A model generated the notes under the pieces. That model worked only from the letters and a program-made list of their open reading frames with translations, searched no databases and had not been told where the DNA came from. Below are positions 8,466-16,972 of a stretch of 64,000 bases of DNA, piece by piece. The translations under genes were made by a program, and so were the position numbers. How positions within the stretch are numbered: position 1 is the stretch's first letter; the number at the start of each line of letters is the position of its first letter. Source of the DNA: JBHOQX01 sp042408595 (GTDB lineage: Bacteria > Chloroflexota > Chloroflexia > Chloroflexales > Roseiflexaceae); the NCBI GenBank assembly GCA_042408595.1, contig JBHOQX010000044.1:7287-71286 (forward strand), read 5' to 3'.

Positions 8466-10046
8466 ATGGCTATCTACACGATCGGCCTCGATTTTGGCAC
8501 CGAATCAGCCCGTGCCGTGGTTGTAGATACCACCGACGGCCGCGAGGTAATGGTGCGCGATTATCGCTACCGTCACGGGGTAATGGATCACGCACTTCCA
8601 AATGGTCGCCCGCTTCCGCCGGGATGGGCTCTCCAGCATCCCCAGGATTATCTTGAGGCGGCAGTCGATCTCCTCTCGGCTGCTGCGTATGCGGTTGGTG
8701 GCCCTAATCTCGTCGGTATCGGTCTTGCCTTCACTGCCAGCACCGTCCTACCGACAACTGCGGATGGGACCCCGCTATGCATGCTTCCCGCCTTTGTCGG
8801 CGAACCACACGCCTATGTTAAGCTCTGGAAGCACCACAGCGCCGCGCCGCAAGCTGCGCGGATCGTGGCGCTTGGTGGTGACTGTCTGGCGCATACTGGC
8901 GGTGTAACCTCTGCAGAGTGGCTGCACGCCAAAGCGCTTGAAACGTTCGAAAACGCGCCAGAGGTATTTGCCGCCAGCGATCGCTTTATTGAGGCCGGCG
9001 ACTGGCTGGTCTGGCAAATGGTTGGCAAAGAAGTCCGGAGTGCCTGTCACGCCGGCTTCAAGGCCCACTATCAGAAAGAATATCCCCCCTCGGATTGGCT
9101 CGAACAGCTTGCGCCCGGTTTCGGTGCGCTCAACGACCGCCTCGCGCCGCCCACGCCGGTTGGCGCCTGCGCTGGCGGGGTGACCGACGCGTGGGCGCAG
9201 AGGACCGGCCTGATCGCCGGAACCCCGGTTGCCGTGGCGGTGATCGACGCACACGCGGCTGTGCCAGGGCTGGGCGTGACCGGGCCGGGTACGCTAGCAG
9301 TGGTGATGGGCACGTCCACCTGCCACTTGCTGCTGGACAACAACGGCCGTCCGGCGCCGGGGATCGCAGGCGTGGTGGAGGGGGGAGTCTACCCAGGATG
9401 GTATGCGTATGAAGCCGGTCAGGCAGCGACGGGCGATATGCTGTCCTGGTGGGTTCACATGCTCGCAGGTCCTGATGAGGTTGGCGCGCGCCACCACCAA
9501 CTGGAATGCGAAGCGCGTGCGCTGTCACCCGGAGGGAGTGGAGTGCTTGCCGTCGATTGGTGGAACGGATCGCGTACGCCGCTGATGGACTCGCGCCTGG
9601 CCGGAGTATTGATTGGCTTGCGGATCGAAACCCAACCGAGCGACATCTACCGTGCGCTGCTGGAAGCGACGGCGTTCGGCAATCGGCAGGTAATCGAGCG
9701 CTTGGAGCAACAGATTGGACCAGTTGCAGCCGTGCGCGTGAGTGGCGGGCTCACACAAAATACATTGTTGATGCAGATTGTGGCCGACGTGCTTGGCCGG
9801 GAGATAGCTGTCGCTTCTACCCCGCACGCGAGCGCACGCGGTGCGGCGATCTATGGCGCGCTGGCAGCTGGGCTCGGCGATGTCGCCGCGCTGTGCGGCC
9901 GGATGGCTGTGTGTGAGTACAAATACTATCGGCCCGACCGTGCCAGCACGGCGACATACGATCAGCTCTACGCCGGCTACCGCGAATTGCACCAACATTT
10001 CGGCGAAGGTGGGACCGCGCTGCTGCAGCACTTACGCCACGGTTAG
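8466..10046 (+). CDS. FGGY carbohydrate kinase, ribulokinase (AraB)-like
   Basis: This 526-residue protein shows two actin-like ATPase halves. It opens with IGLDFGTESARAVVVD, the phosphate-1 motif closest to ribulokinases. GWALQHPQDYLEA, LPAFVGEPHAYVKLWKHH, VTSAEWLHAK and VMGTSTCHLLL follow in AraB order. RVSGGLTQNTLLMQIVADVLGREI is the FGGY C-terminal adenosine motif. Such enzymes phosphorylate a ketopentose (L- or D-ribulose) on its terminal hydroxyl. No araA or araD is nearby, so the substrate may be another ketose or polyol. It is the first gene of the lower-GC block and is followed 81 bp later by a second FGGY kinase. Confidence 0.82.
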   Translation: MAIYTIGLDFGTESARAVVVDTTDGREVMVRDYRYRHGVMDHALPNGRPLPPGWALQHPQDYLEAAVDLLSAAAYAVGGPNLVGIGLAFTASTVLPTTADGTPLCMLPAFVGEPHAYVKLWKHHSAAPQAARIVALGGDCLAHTGGVTSAEWLHAKALETFENAPEVFAASDRFIEAGDWLVWQMVGKEVRSACHAGFKAHYQKEYPPSDWLEQLAPGFGALNDRLAPPTPVGACAGGVTDAWAQRTGLIAGTPVAVAVIDAHAAVPGLGVTGPGTLAVVMGTSTCHLLLDNNGRPAPGIAGVVEGGVYPGWYAYEAGQAATGDMLSWWVHMLAGPDEVGARHHQLECEARALSPGGSGVLAVDWWNGSRTPLMDSRLAGVLIGLRIETQPSDIYRALLEATAFGNRQVIERLEQQIGPVAAVRVSGGLTQNTLLMQIVADVLGREIAVASTPHASARGAAIYGALAAGLGDVAALCGRMAVCEYKYYRPDRASTATYDQLYAGYRELHQHFGEGGTALLQHLRHG

Positions 10047-10127
10047 CGAGCCCACCAACACCGACGTAAAACCTGCGCATCAGTTGAACGGCTCGTATGC
10101 GCGATGTGACAAACACCACCGTGGCCC

Positions 10128-11618
10128 ATGCCTTCCGCCGTAACATTCCTTGCCATCGATCACGGCTCTGATAGTGGACGCTGTTTCGCCGGCCATTTCA
10201 GCGGCGAGCGACTGACCCTTGAGGAGGTGGCGCGCTGGCCGAACGGCCCGGTGCGAATCGGCAGCAGCCTCTATTGGAATGCCTTCGGGCTCTGGCAGGC
10301 GAGCAGCGATGCGTTGGCACAGGCTGGCCAGCGCTGGGGCGAGCGTGTCAGAAGCGTGGGAGTGAGCACGTGGGGGGTCGATTTCGCGCTGCTGGCTGAG
10401 GACGACACCCTCCTCGATGCGCCGCACCACTATCGCGATCCACGTGTCGAAGGTCTCATTGAGGAGGCCTGTCGTGTTGTCAGCGGCGAGATGATCTATG
10501 CGCAGACAGGAGTTCAGTTTGTTCAGGTCAATACACTCTTCCAACTGCTAGCACTGGCCCGTCGGAATGCGCCCTGCCTCCTCCATGCGGCACGGTTGTT
10601 GATGATGCCAGATCTGTTTCATTTCTGGCTCTCGGGCGTACAGGCGACCGAGCGGAGTATCGCTAGTACCACGCAGTGCTACAACCCCGGCACTGGTTGC
10701 TGGGCAGACGAGATCCTGGGCCTGCTCAACCTGCCGCACCACATCTTCGGCGAGATTGTCGAACCGGGGACCAACCTGGGGCCACTTCGCTCGACTATCG
10801 CTGAGACAACTGGCCTCACGCGCACCGCAGTGATCGCACCGGTGAGCCATGATACGCAGTCAGCCGTGGCTGCGATCCCTGCCGGCGCTGGGCCGTGGGC
10901 CTTTCTCAGCTCCGGCACCTGGTCGCTTATGGGTGTCGAGCGCACCGAGCCGCTGATCACGCCCGCCAGCCTTGCTGCCGATATGACGAATGAGGTGGGA
11001 TACGGCAATACGATTACACTGTTGACCAACATTATCGGGCTATGGCTGCTCCAGGAGAGCCGCCGCTGCTGGCAGCGCGCGGGCCGATCGCTCACGTTTG
11101 CCGAGATCGAGCAGCTGGCAGCCCACACGCCTGCATGCGCTTCGCTCATCGACCCGGGCGACCCATCATTTCTCAACCCGCCCGATATGCTGGCTGCCAT
11201 CCGGCGCTATTGCGAGCGCACTGGCCAGGTAGCACCCGTACAGGTCGGCGAGATTGCCCGCTGCATCTATGAGAGCTTGGCGCTGACCTACCGGCGCGTG
11301 GCACAGCGGTTGGACATACTCACGGGCCATCGCCTGGAAACCGTTCACCTCGTCGGTGGTGGGGCACAGAGCGCGCTGCTGTGCCAGTTGGCTGCCGATG
11401 CGATGGAGCGACCGGTGATCGCCGGCCCCGTAGAAGCGACAGCGCTCGGAAGTGTGCTGGTTCAGGCGATGAGCCTGGGGTATATCGCCTCTCACGCGGA
11501 GGCACGTGAATTGGTGCGACGCTCGTTCCCACCGACGGTCTATCAGCCGCGCTCTTCTGCCCGTTGGCAGGAGGCAGAGGCGCGGTTCGCTCGGATGCCG
11601 CCGGTGGCATCCGGGTAA
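10128..11618 (+). CDS. FGGY kinase, rhamnulokinase (RhaB)-like
   Basis: The 496-residue sequence matches the rhamnulokinase branch of the FGGY family. It starts LAIDHGSDSGRC, then has VGVSTWGVDFALL, YRDPRVEG and the RhaB-type stretch QVNTLFQLLAL. LMMPDLFHFWLSG, SHDTQSAVAAIP, FLSSGTWSLMGVE and VHLVGGGAQSALLCQLAADA follow. RhaB makes L-rhamnulose-1-phosphate; some homologues act on other deoxy- or branched ketoses. No rhaA or rhaD is visible, so the substrate is left open. ATG 10128 fits the family N-terminus, and an 8-bp-stem hairpin covers the end of the gene. Confidence 0.82.
   Translation: MPSAVTFLAIDHGSDSGRCFAGHFSGERLTLEEVARWPNGPVRIGSSLYWNAFGLWQASSDALAQAGQRWGERVRSVGVSTWGVDFALLAEDDTLLDAPHHYRDPRVEGLIEEACRVVSGEMIYAQTGVQFVQVNTLFQLLALARRNAPCLLHAARLLMMPDLFHFWLSGVQATERSIASTTQCYNPGTGCWADEILGLLNLPHHIFGEIVEPGTNLGPLRSTIAETTGLTRTAVIAPVSHDTQSAVAAIPAGAGPWAFLSSGTWSLMGVERTEPLITPASLAADMTNEVGYGNTITLLTNIIGLWLLQESRRCWQRAGRSLTFAEIEQLAAHTPACASLIDPGDPSFLNPPDMLAAIRRYCERTGQVAPVQVGEIARCIYESLALTYRRVAQRLDILTGHRLETVHLVGGGAQSALLCQLAADAMERPVIAGPVEATALGSVLVQAMSLGYIASHAEARELVRRSFPPTVYQPRSSARWQEAEARFARMPPVASG
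11592..11613 (+). terminator. Hairpin at the 3' end of the RhaB-like gene
   Basis: CGGATGCC (11592-11599), loop GCCGGT, GGCATCCG (11606-11613), just before the TAA stop. It may terminate the kinase transcript or protect its 3' end. Confidence 0.4.
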
Positions 11619-11670
11619 TGCGGAGCGAAGCCCCTCGCGGCGAAGCGCGCCTCGTCGTAGCCGAACTTCT

Positions 11671-12210
11671 ATGTTGCACGCTAGAATCGCGCTGTTCATC
11701 GGTTTTTGGCTCACAATGACCGCTCTGGTTGTCGTGCCGCTTGGGCTGATTGGGCGCGCAGCGTTTCCGCTGGCCTTGGTACAGGCAAAGCACACCTGGG
11801 AACGTCAGCGGCCGGCGCATTACCAGATCGAAGTGCGCTGGCGTTCGGGCGGGTATGTCGCACATCAACTGCTTGAAGTACGGCATGAGCAAATCGTCGG
11901 CGGTACCGACTTGATCACCCAGGCGCCGCTGACACGCGTGGAGATCGGGATCATGTCGCACATGTTTCCAGTGCGGCAGACGTTTGCGCAGATCGAAGCG
12001 ATCGAAGCATGGCCTCCGACATGGCGTGGTCGCTTGGCGCGCATAGTGCCGTGGTTCGCCCATCACATCGATCCATGCGCCGTGCCACCCCCTGTGGTCA
12101 ACTACGACCCGCAGTTTGGCTATCCAACCTTTCTCCGCGCGCAGACCAATCCCTGCTTCAACGGCGTTGGATTCGAGGCATCGATCGATGCATTTGCACC
12201 GCTGCCCTGA
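11671..12210 (+). CDS. DUF6174-like protein with an N-terminal membrane segment
   Basis: This 179-residue protein has one N-terminal hydrophobic helix (IALFIGFWLTMTALVVVPLGL), then a soluble domain starting HTWERQRPAHYQIEVRW, with a repeated D-P/Y pattern near the end (VNYDPQFGYPTFLRA). The W-x-x-x-x-P-x-x-Y-x-[IV]-x-[VIL] start and the YDPxFGYPT segment resemble DUF6174 lipoprotein-like domains, which have no known function. It probably sits outside the membrane, tethered by the helix. It follows the kinases but has no obvious metabolic role. Confidence 0.6.
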   Translation: MLHARIALFIGFWLTMTALVVVPLGLIGRAAFPLALVQAKHTWERQRPAHYQIEVRWRSGGYVAHQLLEVRHEQIVGGTDLITQAPLTRVEIGIMSHMFPVRQTFAQIEAIEAWPPTWRGRLARIVPWFAHHIDPCAVPPPVVNYDPQFGYPTFLRAQTNPCFNGVGFEASIDAFAPLP

Positions 12211-12593
12211 CAGGCTGGCTGCGGCAGCCGGAGCTCCACCTTGGCTCGATCGCAACCCCGCTGGAGCCTCAGGGCGAGGCGCAGCACCCATCCACCAAAA
12301 GGTACGCGCTCGTCTGCACCTCAGGAGGTGTGGCGGGTCTGCGGCCCACCACCGGGTTCTGTGTGGGCGCGCTCATAAAGCAGGTTTGGATGGTGGCTCA
12401 CGGTCACATCTCCGGGAGCGAGAGCGCAGGCGTCCGGCCTGCCACATGCGTTGGTCGGCAGGCCGCCCGCGATCCCTGGTGCGCGAACGAGACGTCGCCC
12501 CTCCCAGGGAGTGGCAGAGCGAAACCCCTCCAGACCTTCCCACCGCGTACGTCCCGTCATGAGGGGGGTGCATTGAGACAGGTTGTCGGTGGT
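12211..12593. other. Non-coding stretch with repeat-like hairpins
   Basis: No gene is supported in these 383 bp. TGGCGGG-TCTGCGG-CCCACCA at 12331-12351 closely matches a perfect hairpin at 48494-48514. A second inverted pair, CGGCCTGCC and GGCAGGCCG, lies around 12435-12470. It looks like intergenic repeat sequence between convergent genes. Confidence 0.5.
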
Positions 12594-13097
12594 TTAGTCA
12601 CATGGGGCCAGTGGACTCGAGAGGGTGCGGGCAGTTCGCGCCTCATATGCCGCAATAGCGTCAACTTTGCGGGCCGAGGCGGATGCCGGGTCAAACTCGT
12701 AGCCGATCCACGCGCTGACCAGCGTGTAGGCCAGGTCCACACCGATCACCCGTGCGCCCAGTGTTAGAATTTGACAATTATTGGACTTGATCGAGCGCTC
12801 GACCGAGTACGGGTCATGGGCGACTGTAGCACGGATGCCAGGAACTTTGTTGGCTGCGATCGCCATACCGATCCCTGTGCCGCAAATGAGCACCGCGCGT
12901 CGGACTGTGCCATTCGCAATCGCCTCCGCGACCGTCAGACCGATATGCGGGTAGTCGGTTGTATCCGCCCCATCGGCCACACCATAGTCCTGGATCACGA
13001 CACGAGGGTCAGTTCGTAGCCGCTCGCGTAGTGCATTCTTAAGCTCAACACCGGCCTGGTCGGCGCCCAGCGCAAGCACGTACGCCTGGCTATCCAT
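12594..13097 (-). CDS. RpiB/LacAB-family sugar-phosphate isomerase
   Basis: This 167-residue protein has RpiB motifs in order: LGADQAGVELKNAL, an acidic DYGV stretch, the active-site region AVLICGTGIGMAIAANKVPGIRA with the family cysteine (LICGTG), and the C-terminal NCQILTLGARVIG. RpiB interconverts ribose- and ribulose-5-phosphate; relatives act on allose-, galactose- or erythrulose-phosphates. The final DPASASARKVDAIAAYE fits the family. ATG 13097 gives the expected N-terminus. It is divergent from the GpsA-like operon, with TTGCA-type palindromes in the shared region, so the two are probably co-regulated. The context suggests a ketose- or aldose-phosphate from a polyol. Confidence 0.87.
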   Translation of the reverse strand: MDSQAYVLALGADQAGVELKNALRERLRTDPRVVIQDYGVADGADTTDYPHIGLTVAEAIANGTVRRAVLICGTGIGMAIAANKVPGIRATVAHDPYSVERSIKSNNCQILTLGARVIGVDLAYTLVSAWIGYEFDPASASARKVDAIAAYEARTARTLSSPLAPCD

Positions 13098-13129
13098 ATA
13101 GCCCCCTCTTGGCACATATGTGAAACATA

Positions 13130-13143
13130 TGCAATAAAGTGCA
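13130..13143. promoter_or_regulatory. Candidate operator upstream of rpiB-like gene
   Basis: TGCACTTTATTGCA on the minus strand is 12 of 14 identical to TGCAACTTATTGCA at 13259-13272. It lies 33 bp before the RpiB start codon. A nearby CACATATGTG palindrome (13113-13122) could also be used. Binding by the SorC protein is inferred. Confidence 0.5.
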
Positions 13144-13222
13144 AGGGCTCCTCTCATACACCAGCTTGCTCAGGTGCAAGCTCGCCTGTTAATTGCATAG
13201 GAATCGCATAACAATGTAATGC

Positions 13223-13251
13223 TTGACTCACCGCCCTGGCGGGTCTATTAT
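13223..13251 (+). promoter_or_regulatory. Sigma70-type promoter of the GpsA-like/SDR/MDR operon
   Basis: TTGACT (13223-13228), 17 bp, TATTAT (13246-13251). The operator-like palindrome at 13259-13272 follows at the predicted start site. The leader to the first start codon is then about 380 nt and contains GC-rich inverted segments but no gene that I can support. Confidence 0.6.
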
Positions 13252-13258
13252 AAGCCCA

Positions 13259-13272
13259 TGCAACTTATTGCA
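13259..13272. promoter_or_regulatory. Candidate SorC operator at the transcription start
   Basis: TGCAACTTATTGCA is an inverted repeat (TGCAA/TTGCA, 4-bp centre) directly downstream of the -10 element. Its position fits repression, and its similarity to 13130-13143 supports a shared regulator. Confidence 0.55.
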
Positions 13273-13638
13273 CAAGTGGCACACATGATACCTATCGGAT
13301 GGAGGCGGTGGCAAGGTGTGACGGGGCGAGGCCGTTTTGACCCCCCTGCCTCGGCGCACACAGACGCGCCGTAGCGCCCCGTGTGTGCGCACCAACGAAC
13401 ATCGTGGCGGTCCTGTGGCGTACCACCCCTCCTCTCGTACGAGTGACCGCGGACATCTTACCCATGGGTGAGGGAGCGAACAGCGTGGCCGTGTCGCAAG
13501 CGGCGGGATGTCGCGCAATGTGGCTTAGCGGCCTCCAAGACAAAGGGAACGGCCAGAGGTGTGTTCGCCATCATCCCGGGATGTATCGGGCCGATCATCT
13601 CTCACCAGGCCGTCCGTTCACTGTCAAAGGGACTAGTT

Positions 13639-14736
13639 ATGGCATGTATCGCAATTCTGGGGGCAGGCGTGATGGGGTCGGCACTAAGCTACCCCCTGAC
13701 TGATAACGGCCACGCCGTACATTTGATCGGGACCCACCTTGACGGGCCGATCATCGCGCGCTGTAAACACGATGGGGTCCACCCCCGGCTCAACCGACAG
13801 CTCCCGCCGAGTGTGCGCCTCTTTACCCATCATGAGTTGCCCGAAGGGTTAGCTGACGCTGATGTGATCGCGTTGGGCATCAACTCGCGTGGTGTCGAGT
13901 GGGCCGGTGGAGCCATTGCGCCACACGTGCGCGCCGGGCAGTCGATCATCATGGTCACCAAAGGGCTGTGGGCGACGGAACACGGCCATCTGCGTATCTT
14001 CCCCGACGTGCTGGCGGACTGGCTGCCACCCAACGTACGCGCGACCATCCCGATCGCCGCGATCGGCGGCCCATCGATCGCCGGTGAGCTTGCGGCACGG
14101 CGGCATACGTGCGTGGTCTTTACTTGCCGCGACCAGGCCGCGCTCGATTATCTTGCCGGGTTGTTTGCAACGGAGTATTACCATATCTGGACGAGCACCG
14201 ACATCGTCGGTGTCGAGGTGTGTGTCGCGCTCAAGAATATTTATGCACTGGGTATTGGCTTTGTGCTCGGGCTGCTTGAGGCAGCTGGTGGGCCCGATGG
14301 CGCTGCAGCCATGCACAATTATGCTGCTGCCCTCTTTGCACAGGGTCTTGTCGAGATATCTCAGTTGGTCACACACCTTGGCGGTGGCCTGGAAACGGTG
14401 TTCAGTTTGCCGGGAGCAGGCGATCTGTACGTGACCACCCAAGGTGGACGCAACTCGCGTATGGGGCGCCTGCTTGGCATGGGAACCGACCCGGAAGCGG
14501 CGGTCGAGCAGCTCGCTGGCGAGACAGTCGAAGGGTTGGATGCCGTTGTCCAGATCGCACCCGCGATTGAACAGCTGATCGCCCGTGGTGTGCTTGCTGC
14601 CGATGCCTTCCCGCTGCTGCGTCATATCTATGCGGTGGCGGTCCAGGGCATGCCGGTCGCGCCGATCTTCGACCAGTTCTTCCGCCAGCCATCGCTTGGG
14701 CTCAAGTCGACCCTCCCGGTGGCCCGGTCTCGCTAA
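13639..14736 (+). CDS. GpsA-like NAD(P)-dependent glycerol-3-phosphate dehydrogenase paralogue
   Basis: The N-terminal Rossmann motif ILGAGVMGSALSYPL and the C-terminal GpsA helices are clear: VALKNIYALGIGFVLGLLEA with the catalytic Lys of ALKN, SLPGAGDLYVT, GGRNSRMGRLLG and GETVEGL. GpsA reduces dihydroxyacetone phosphate to glycerol-3-phosphate; this copy sits in a sugar operon and carries a long variable first domain (GTHLDGPIIARCKHDGVHP). It may therefore act on another polyol phosphate. Length 365 is above the usual 330. ATG 13639 follows GGGACTAGTT and gives the conventional start at the Rossmann strand. It leads an SDR and an MDR gene on the same strand. Confidence 0.82.
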   Translation: MACIAILGAGVMGSALSYPLTDNGHAVHLIGTHLDGPIIARCKHDGVHPRLNRQLPPSVRLFTHHELPEGLADADVIALGINSRGVEWAGGAIAPHVRAGQSIIMVTKGLWATEHGHLRIFPDVLADWLPPNVRATIPIAAIGGPSIAGELAARRHTCVVFTCRDQAALDYLAGLFATEYYHIWTSTDIVGVEVCVALKNIYALGIGFVLGLLEAAGGPDGAAAMHNYAAALFAQGLVEISQLVTHLGGGLETVFSLPGAGDLYVTTQGGRNSRMGRLLGMGTDPEAAVEQLAGETVEGLDAVVQIAPAIEQLIARGVLAADAFPLLRHIYAVAVQGMPVAPIFDQFFRQPSLGLKSTLPVARSR

Positions 14737-14778
14737 TGGTCGACGCTGCTGCAGGGTTGCTGACTCGGAGGCGCCATA

Positions 14779-15558
14779 ATGAACGACTCGCACCGCTTTT
14801 CCGCCTTCGGACTCGCTGGCCGGCGCGCACTGGTGACGGGCGCAACCAAGGGGATCGGCCGGCATGCGGCGCTCTCGCTCGCCTATGCTGGCGCTGACCT
14901 GTTTGTTACCGGGCGCACCACGGAAGAGCTGGAGTCGTTAGTGGCAGAGATTCGTGCTATGGGCCGGCACGCCGAGGCTATGACTGCCGAACTGACCGAC
15001 ATCCAGGCGGTACGGGCGCTAGGGGAGACGGCGCTGCACGAGATGGGCGGAATCGACGTGTTGGTGAATAACGCGGGAATCGCCCGGATTGAGCCCTTTC
15101 TGGAGACCACCGTTGGTGCTTGGGACGAAACCATTGATGTGAATTTGCGCGCACCGTACTTTCTCAGTCAAGTCATCGCCCGTAAGATGGCTCGATCTGG
15201 CCGCGGCGGCAAGATCATCAACATGGCCTCGCAGGCAGCGTTGGTTGCGCTCTCAGGCCATGGGGCATATTGTGCGGCGAAGGCCGGCATGCTGCTGATG
15301 ACCAAGGTGATGGCGCTGGAGCTCGGCCCATACAATATCCAAGTCAATGCGATCTGCCCCACCGTCATCCTGACCCCCATGGGTGAACAGGTGTGGGGCA
15401 ACCTGGCTCGTGGCGATCCGATGAAAGCCAAGATCCCGCTTGGTAGATTTGGCTACCCGTCTGATGTTTCCGGTGCGGTGGTCTTCCTGGCCTCCCAGGC
15501 GTCGGACATGATCACCGGCTCAGAAATTGTGATAGATGGCGGTTATACCGCTATCTAA
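14779..15558 (+). CDS. SDR-family oxidoreductase, polyol/L-xylulose reductase-like
   Basis: A classical short-chain dehydrogenase of 259 residues. It has the cofactor motif TGATKGIGRHAA, NNAG, Ser in INMASQAALV, YxxxK in YCAAKAG, and the C-terminal GSEIVIDGGY. The segment VNAICPTVILTPMGEQVW resembles L-xylulose reductases and threitol/sorbitol-type dehydrogenases, which interconvert a polyol and its ketose in the cytosol. It sits 42 bp behind the GpsA-like gene and 12 bp before an MDR dehydrogenase, with CGGAGG upstream, so it is probably the second gene of an operon. The substrate is not determined. Confidence 0.87.
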   Translation: MNDSHRFSAFGLAGRRALVTGATKGIGRHAALSLAYAGADLFVTGRTTEELESLVAEIRAMGRHAEAMTAELTDIQAVRALGETALHEMGGIDVLVNNAGIARIEPFLETTVGAWDETIDVNLRAPYFLSQVIARKMARSGRGGKIINMASQAALVALSGHGAYCAAKAGMLLMTKVMALELGPYNIQVNAICPTVILTPMGEQVWGNLARGDPMKAKIPLGRFGYPSDVSGAVVFLASQASDMITGSEIVIDGGYTAI

Positions 15559-15570
15559 CGTCGACAGCCC

Positions 15571-16596
15571 ATGAAAGCAGTCCAGTACTATAGCAACCAC
15601 GATGTACGCGTAGTTGAGACACCCATGCCGGTGATCGGGCCGGGCGAGCTGTTGGTGCGCATAGTGGTATGCGGGGTGTGTGCCAGCGACACGATGGAAT
15701 GGTACATGCAGCCGCGCGCCCCACTCTTTATTGGTCACGAGCCGGCTGGCGTGGTGGAGGCGGTCGGCGCGGGCGTGGTCGCGTTTGCACCGGGTGACAG
15801 GGTGTTCGTCCACCATCACGTTCCATGTCTTGCCTGCCATGATTGCCAGCGCGGTCATGAAACGCTGTGCGCAACCTTCAAACGCACGCACTTGGAGCCA
15901 GCCGGCATGGCAGAGTACGTCCGCGTCCCCCGCGAACAGGTCGCACTGGACGTACTCAAGCTACCAGCTTCGATGAGTTTCGAACAGGGCGCGCTGATCG
16001 AGCCGGTTGCGTGTTGTGTGCGCGCGTTGGATCGCGCCGCAATCCGGCCGGGCGATAGTGTGGCAATCGTGGGCGCGGGCTTCAACGGACTGGTGATGAC
16101 CGCCCTCGCGCGGCGCTGGGGCGCCCGACGTGTGTTCGTCGCCGATCGGCTGCTCGACCGGGTGCAACGGGCGGGCGCGTTGGGCGCTGATGCGGCCTTG
16201 GTCGTGGACAACGGCGACGTGGTGTCCGCCTTGCGGGCAGCGAATGATGGCCGTCTGGCAGATGTCGTCTTGGTGACGGCCGGACACGCATCAGCGCTGG
16301 AGCTTGCGCTGGCGCTGGCCGGCCCCGGTGCAACGCTGCTGTTGTTCGCACCAAGCGACCCTGCAACGCGGCTGTCACTTGCGCCGAACCACCTGTTTTT
16401 TACGGAGCTGAACCTGCGCGCATCCTATTCATGCGGGCCGCAGGACACACGCCGGGCGCTCTCCCTTCTGGCGGAGGGGGCGGTGCCGGTAGCACACTTG
16501 ATTACGCATCGGCTGCGACTAGAGCAAGCGGCACAGGCTGTCCAGATCACGGCCTCGCCGGGCAGAGGGCTGAAGGTGCTGGTTCAGGTGAGCTGA
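15571..16596 (+). CDS. Zinc-dependent medium-chain dehydrogenase (sorbitol/threonine dehydrogenase-like)
   Basis: The MDR fold is complete. VVCGVCASD supplies the first catalytic Cys ligand, GHEPAGVVEAVG the His-Glu pair, and CLACHDCQRGHETLC the four structural zinc cysteines. EPVACCVRAL holds the second catalytic-site segment, and VAIVGAGFNGLV is the Rossmann motif. These enzymes oxidise a secondary alcohol of a polyol with NAD. Length 341 is typical. It closes the GpsA-SDR-MDR operon 12 bp after the SDR gene. A second, related MDR lies at 22910-23929, so the two may act on different steps or isomers. Confidence 0.87.
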   Translation: MKAVQYYSNHDVRVVETPMPVIGPGELLVRIVVCGVCASDTMEWYMQPRAPLFIGHEPAGVVEAVGAGVVAFAPGDRVFVHHHVPCLACHDCQRGHETLCATFKRTHLEPAGMAEYVRVPREQVALDVLKLPASMSFEQGALIEPVACCVRALDRAAIRPGDSVAIVGAGFNGLVMTALARRWGARRVFVADRLLDRVQRAGALGADAALVVDNGDVVSALRAANDGRLADVVLVTAGHASALELALALAGPGATLLLFAPSDPATRLSLAPNHLFFTELNLRASYSCGPQDTRRALSLLAEGAVPVAHLITHRLRLEQAAQAVQITASPGRGLKVLVQVS

Positions 16597-16612
16597 GAGC
16601 GGCAACTGCTGC

Positions 16613-16652
16613 TTGACTTTCTAAGAATGTCGCAGTATGATTGCACACAATC
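16613..16652 (+). promoter_or_regulatory. Promoter and overlapping operator of the ABC importer genes
   Basis: TTGACT (16613-16618), 17 bp, TATGAT (16636-16641). GATTGCACACAATC (16639-16652) is a 5-bp-arm palindrome overlapping the -10 and start site and shares TTGCA with the other candidate SorC sites. The leader to the first permease gene is about 320 nt. Confidence 0.6.
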
Positions 16653-16713
16653 TAATATCTATCACAAAAGTGTGTTATTCACCGCTCACTGGCGGCTATA
16701 AACGTGGCACCTG

Positions 16714-16748
16714 CGTATCAAATGTGATATCAATGCACATTTGATACG
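16714..16748. promoter_or_regulatory. Perfect 13-bp inverted repeat in the ABC importer leader
   Basis: CGTATCAAATGTG (16714-16726) and CACATTTGATACG (16736-16748) are exact inverted copies around a 9-bp AT-rich spacer. At about 65-100 bp past the predicted start it could be a regulator site or an RNA hairpin. The rest of 16597-16972 shows no gene. Confidence 0.55.
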
Positions 16749-16972
16749 TAGCGGGGTGTAACGACACCCTGTAGAGCCCCGGGGGCTCGCAACATGGCTA
16801 TGGTCAGTGCACTGCTACGCGAATAACAGCGCGCCATCGTTGGTACAAGGGGGCGTTAGGGCTCTGAGGGTCAGATATCGGCGGCGCCCACGACACAAGA
16901 CCGCGCCCAAAGCTGGGCGGGCCTTTCACCGTCTGGGCAGCTCTCATCCGACGGCGGCGTAACGAGGTTGCT

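Noticed and set aside
12009..12767. 252-residue plus-strand frame across the gap and rpiB
   Set aside because: It overlaps two supported genes in other frames and reads as Trp/Arg/Ser-rich noise.
16714..16748. Riboswitch in the ABC importer leader
   Set aside because: Apart from one long hairpin I see no conserved aptamer core; an operator or simple hairpin is the smaller claim.
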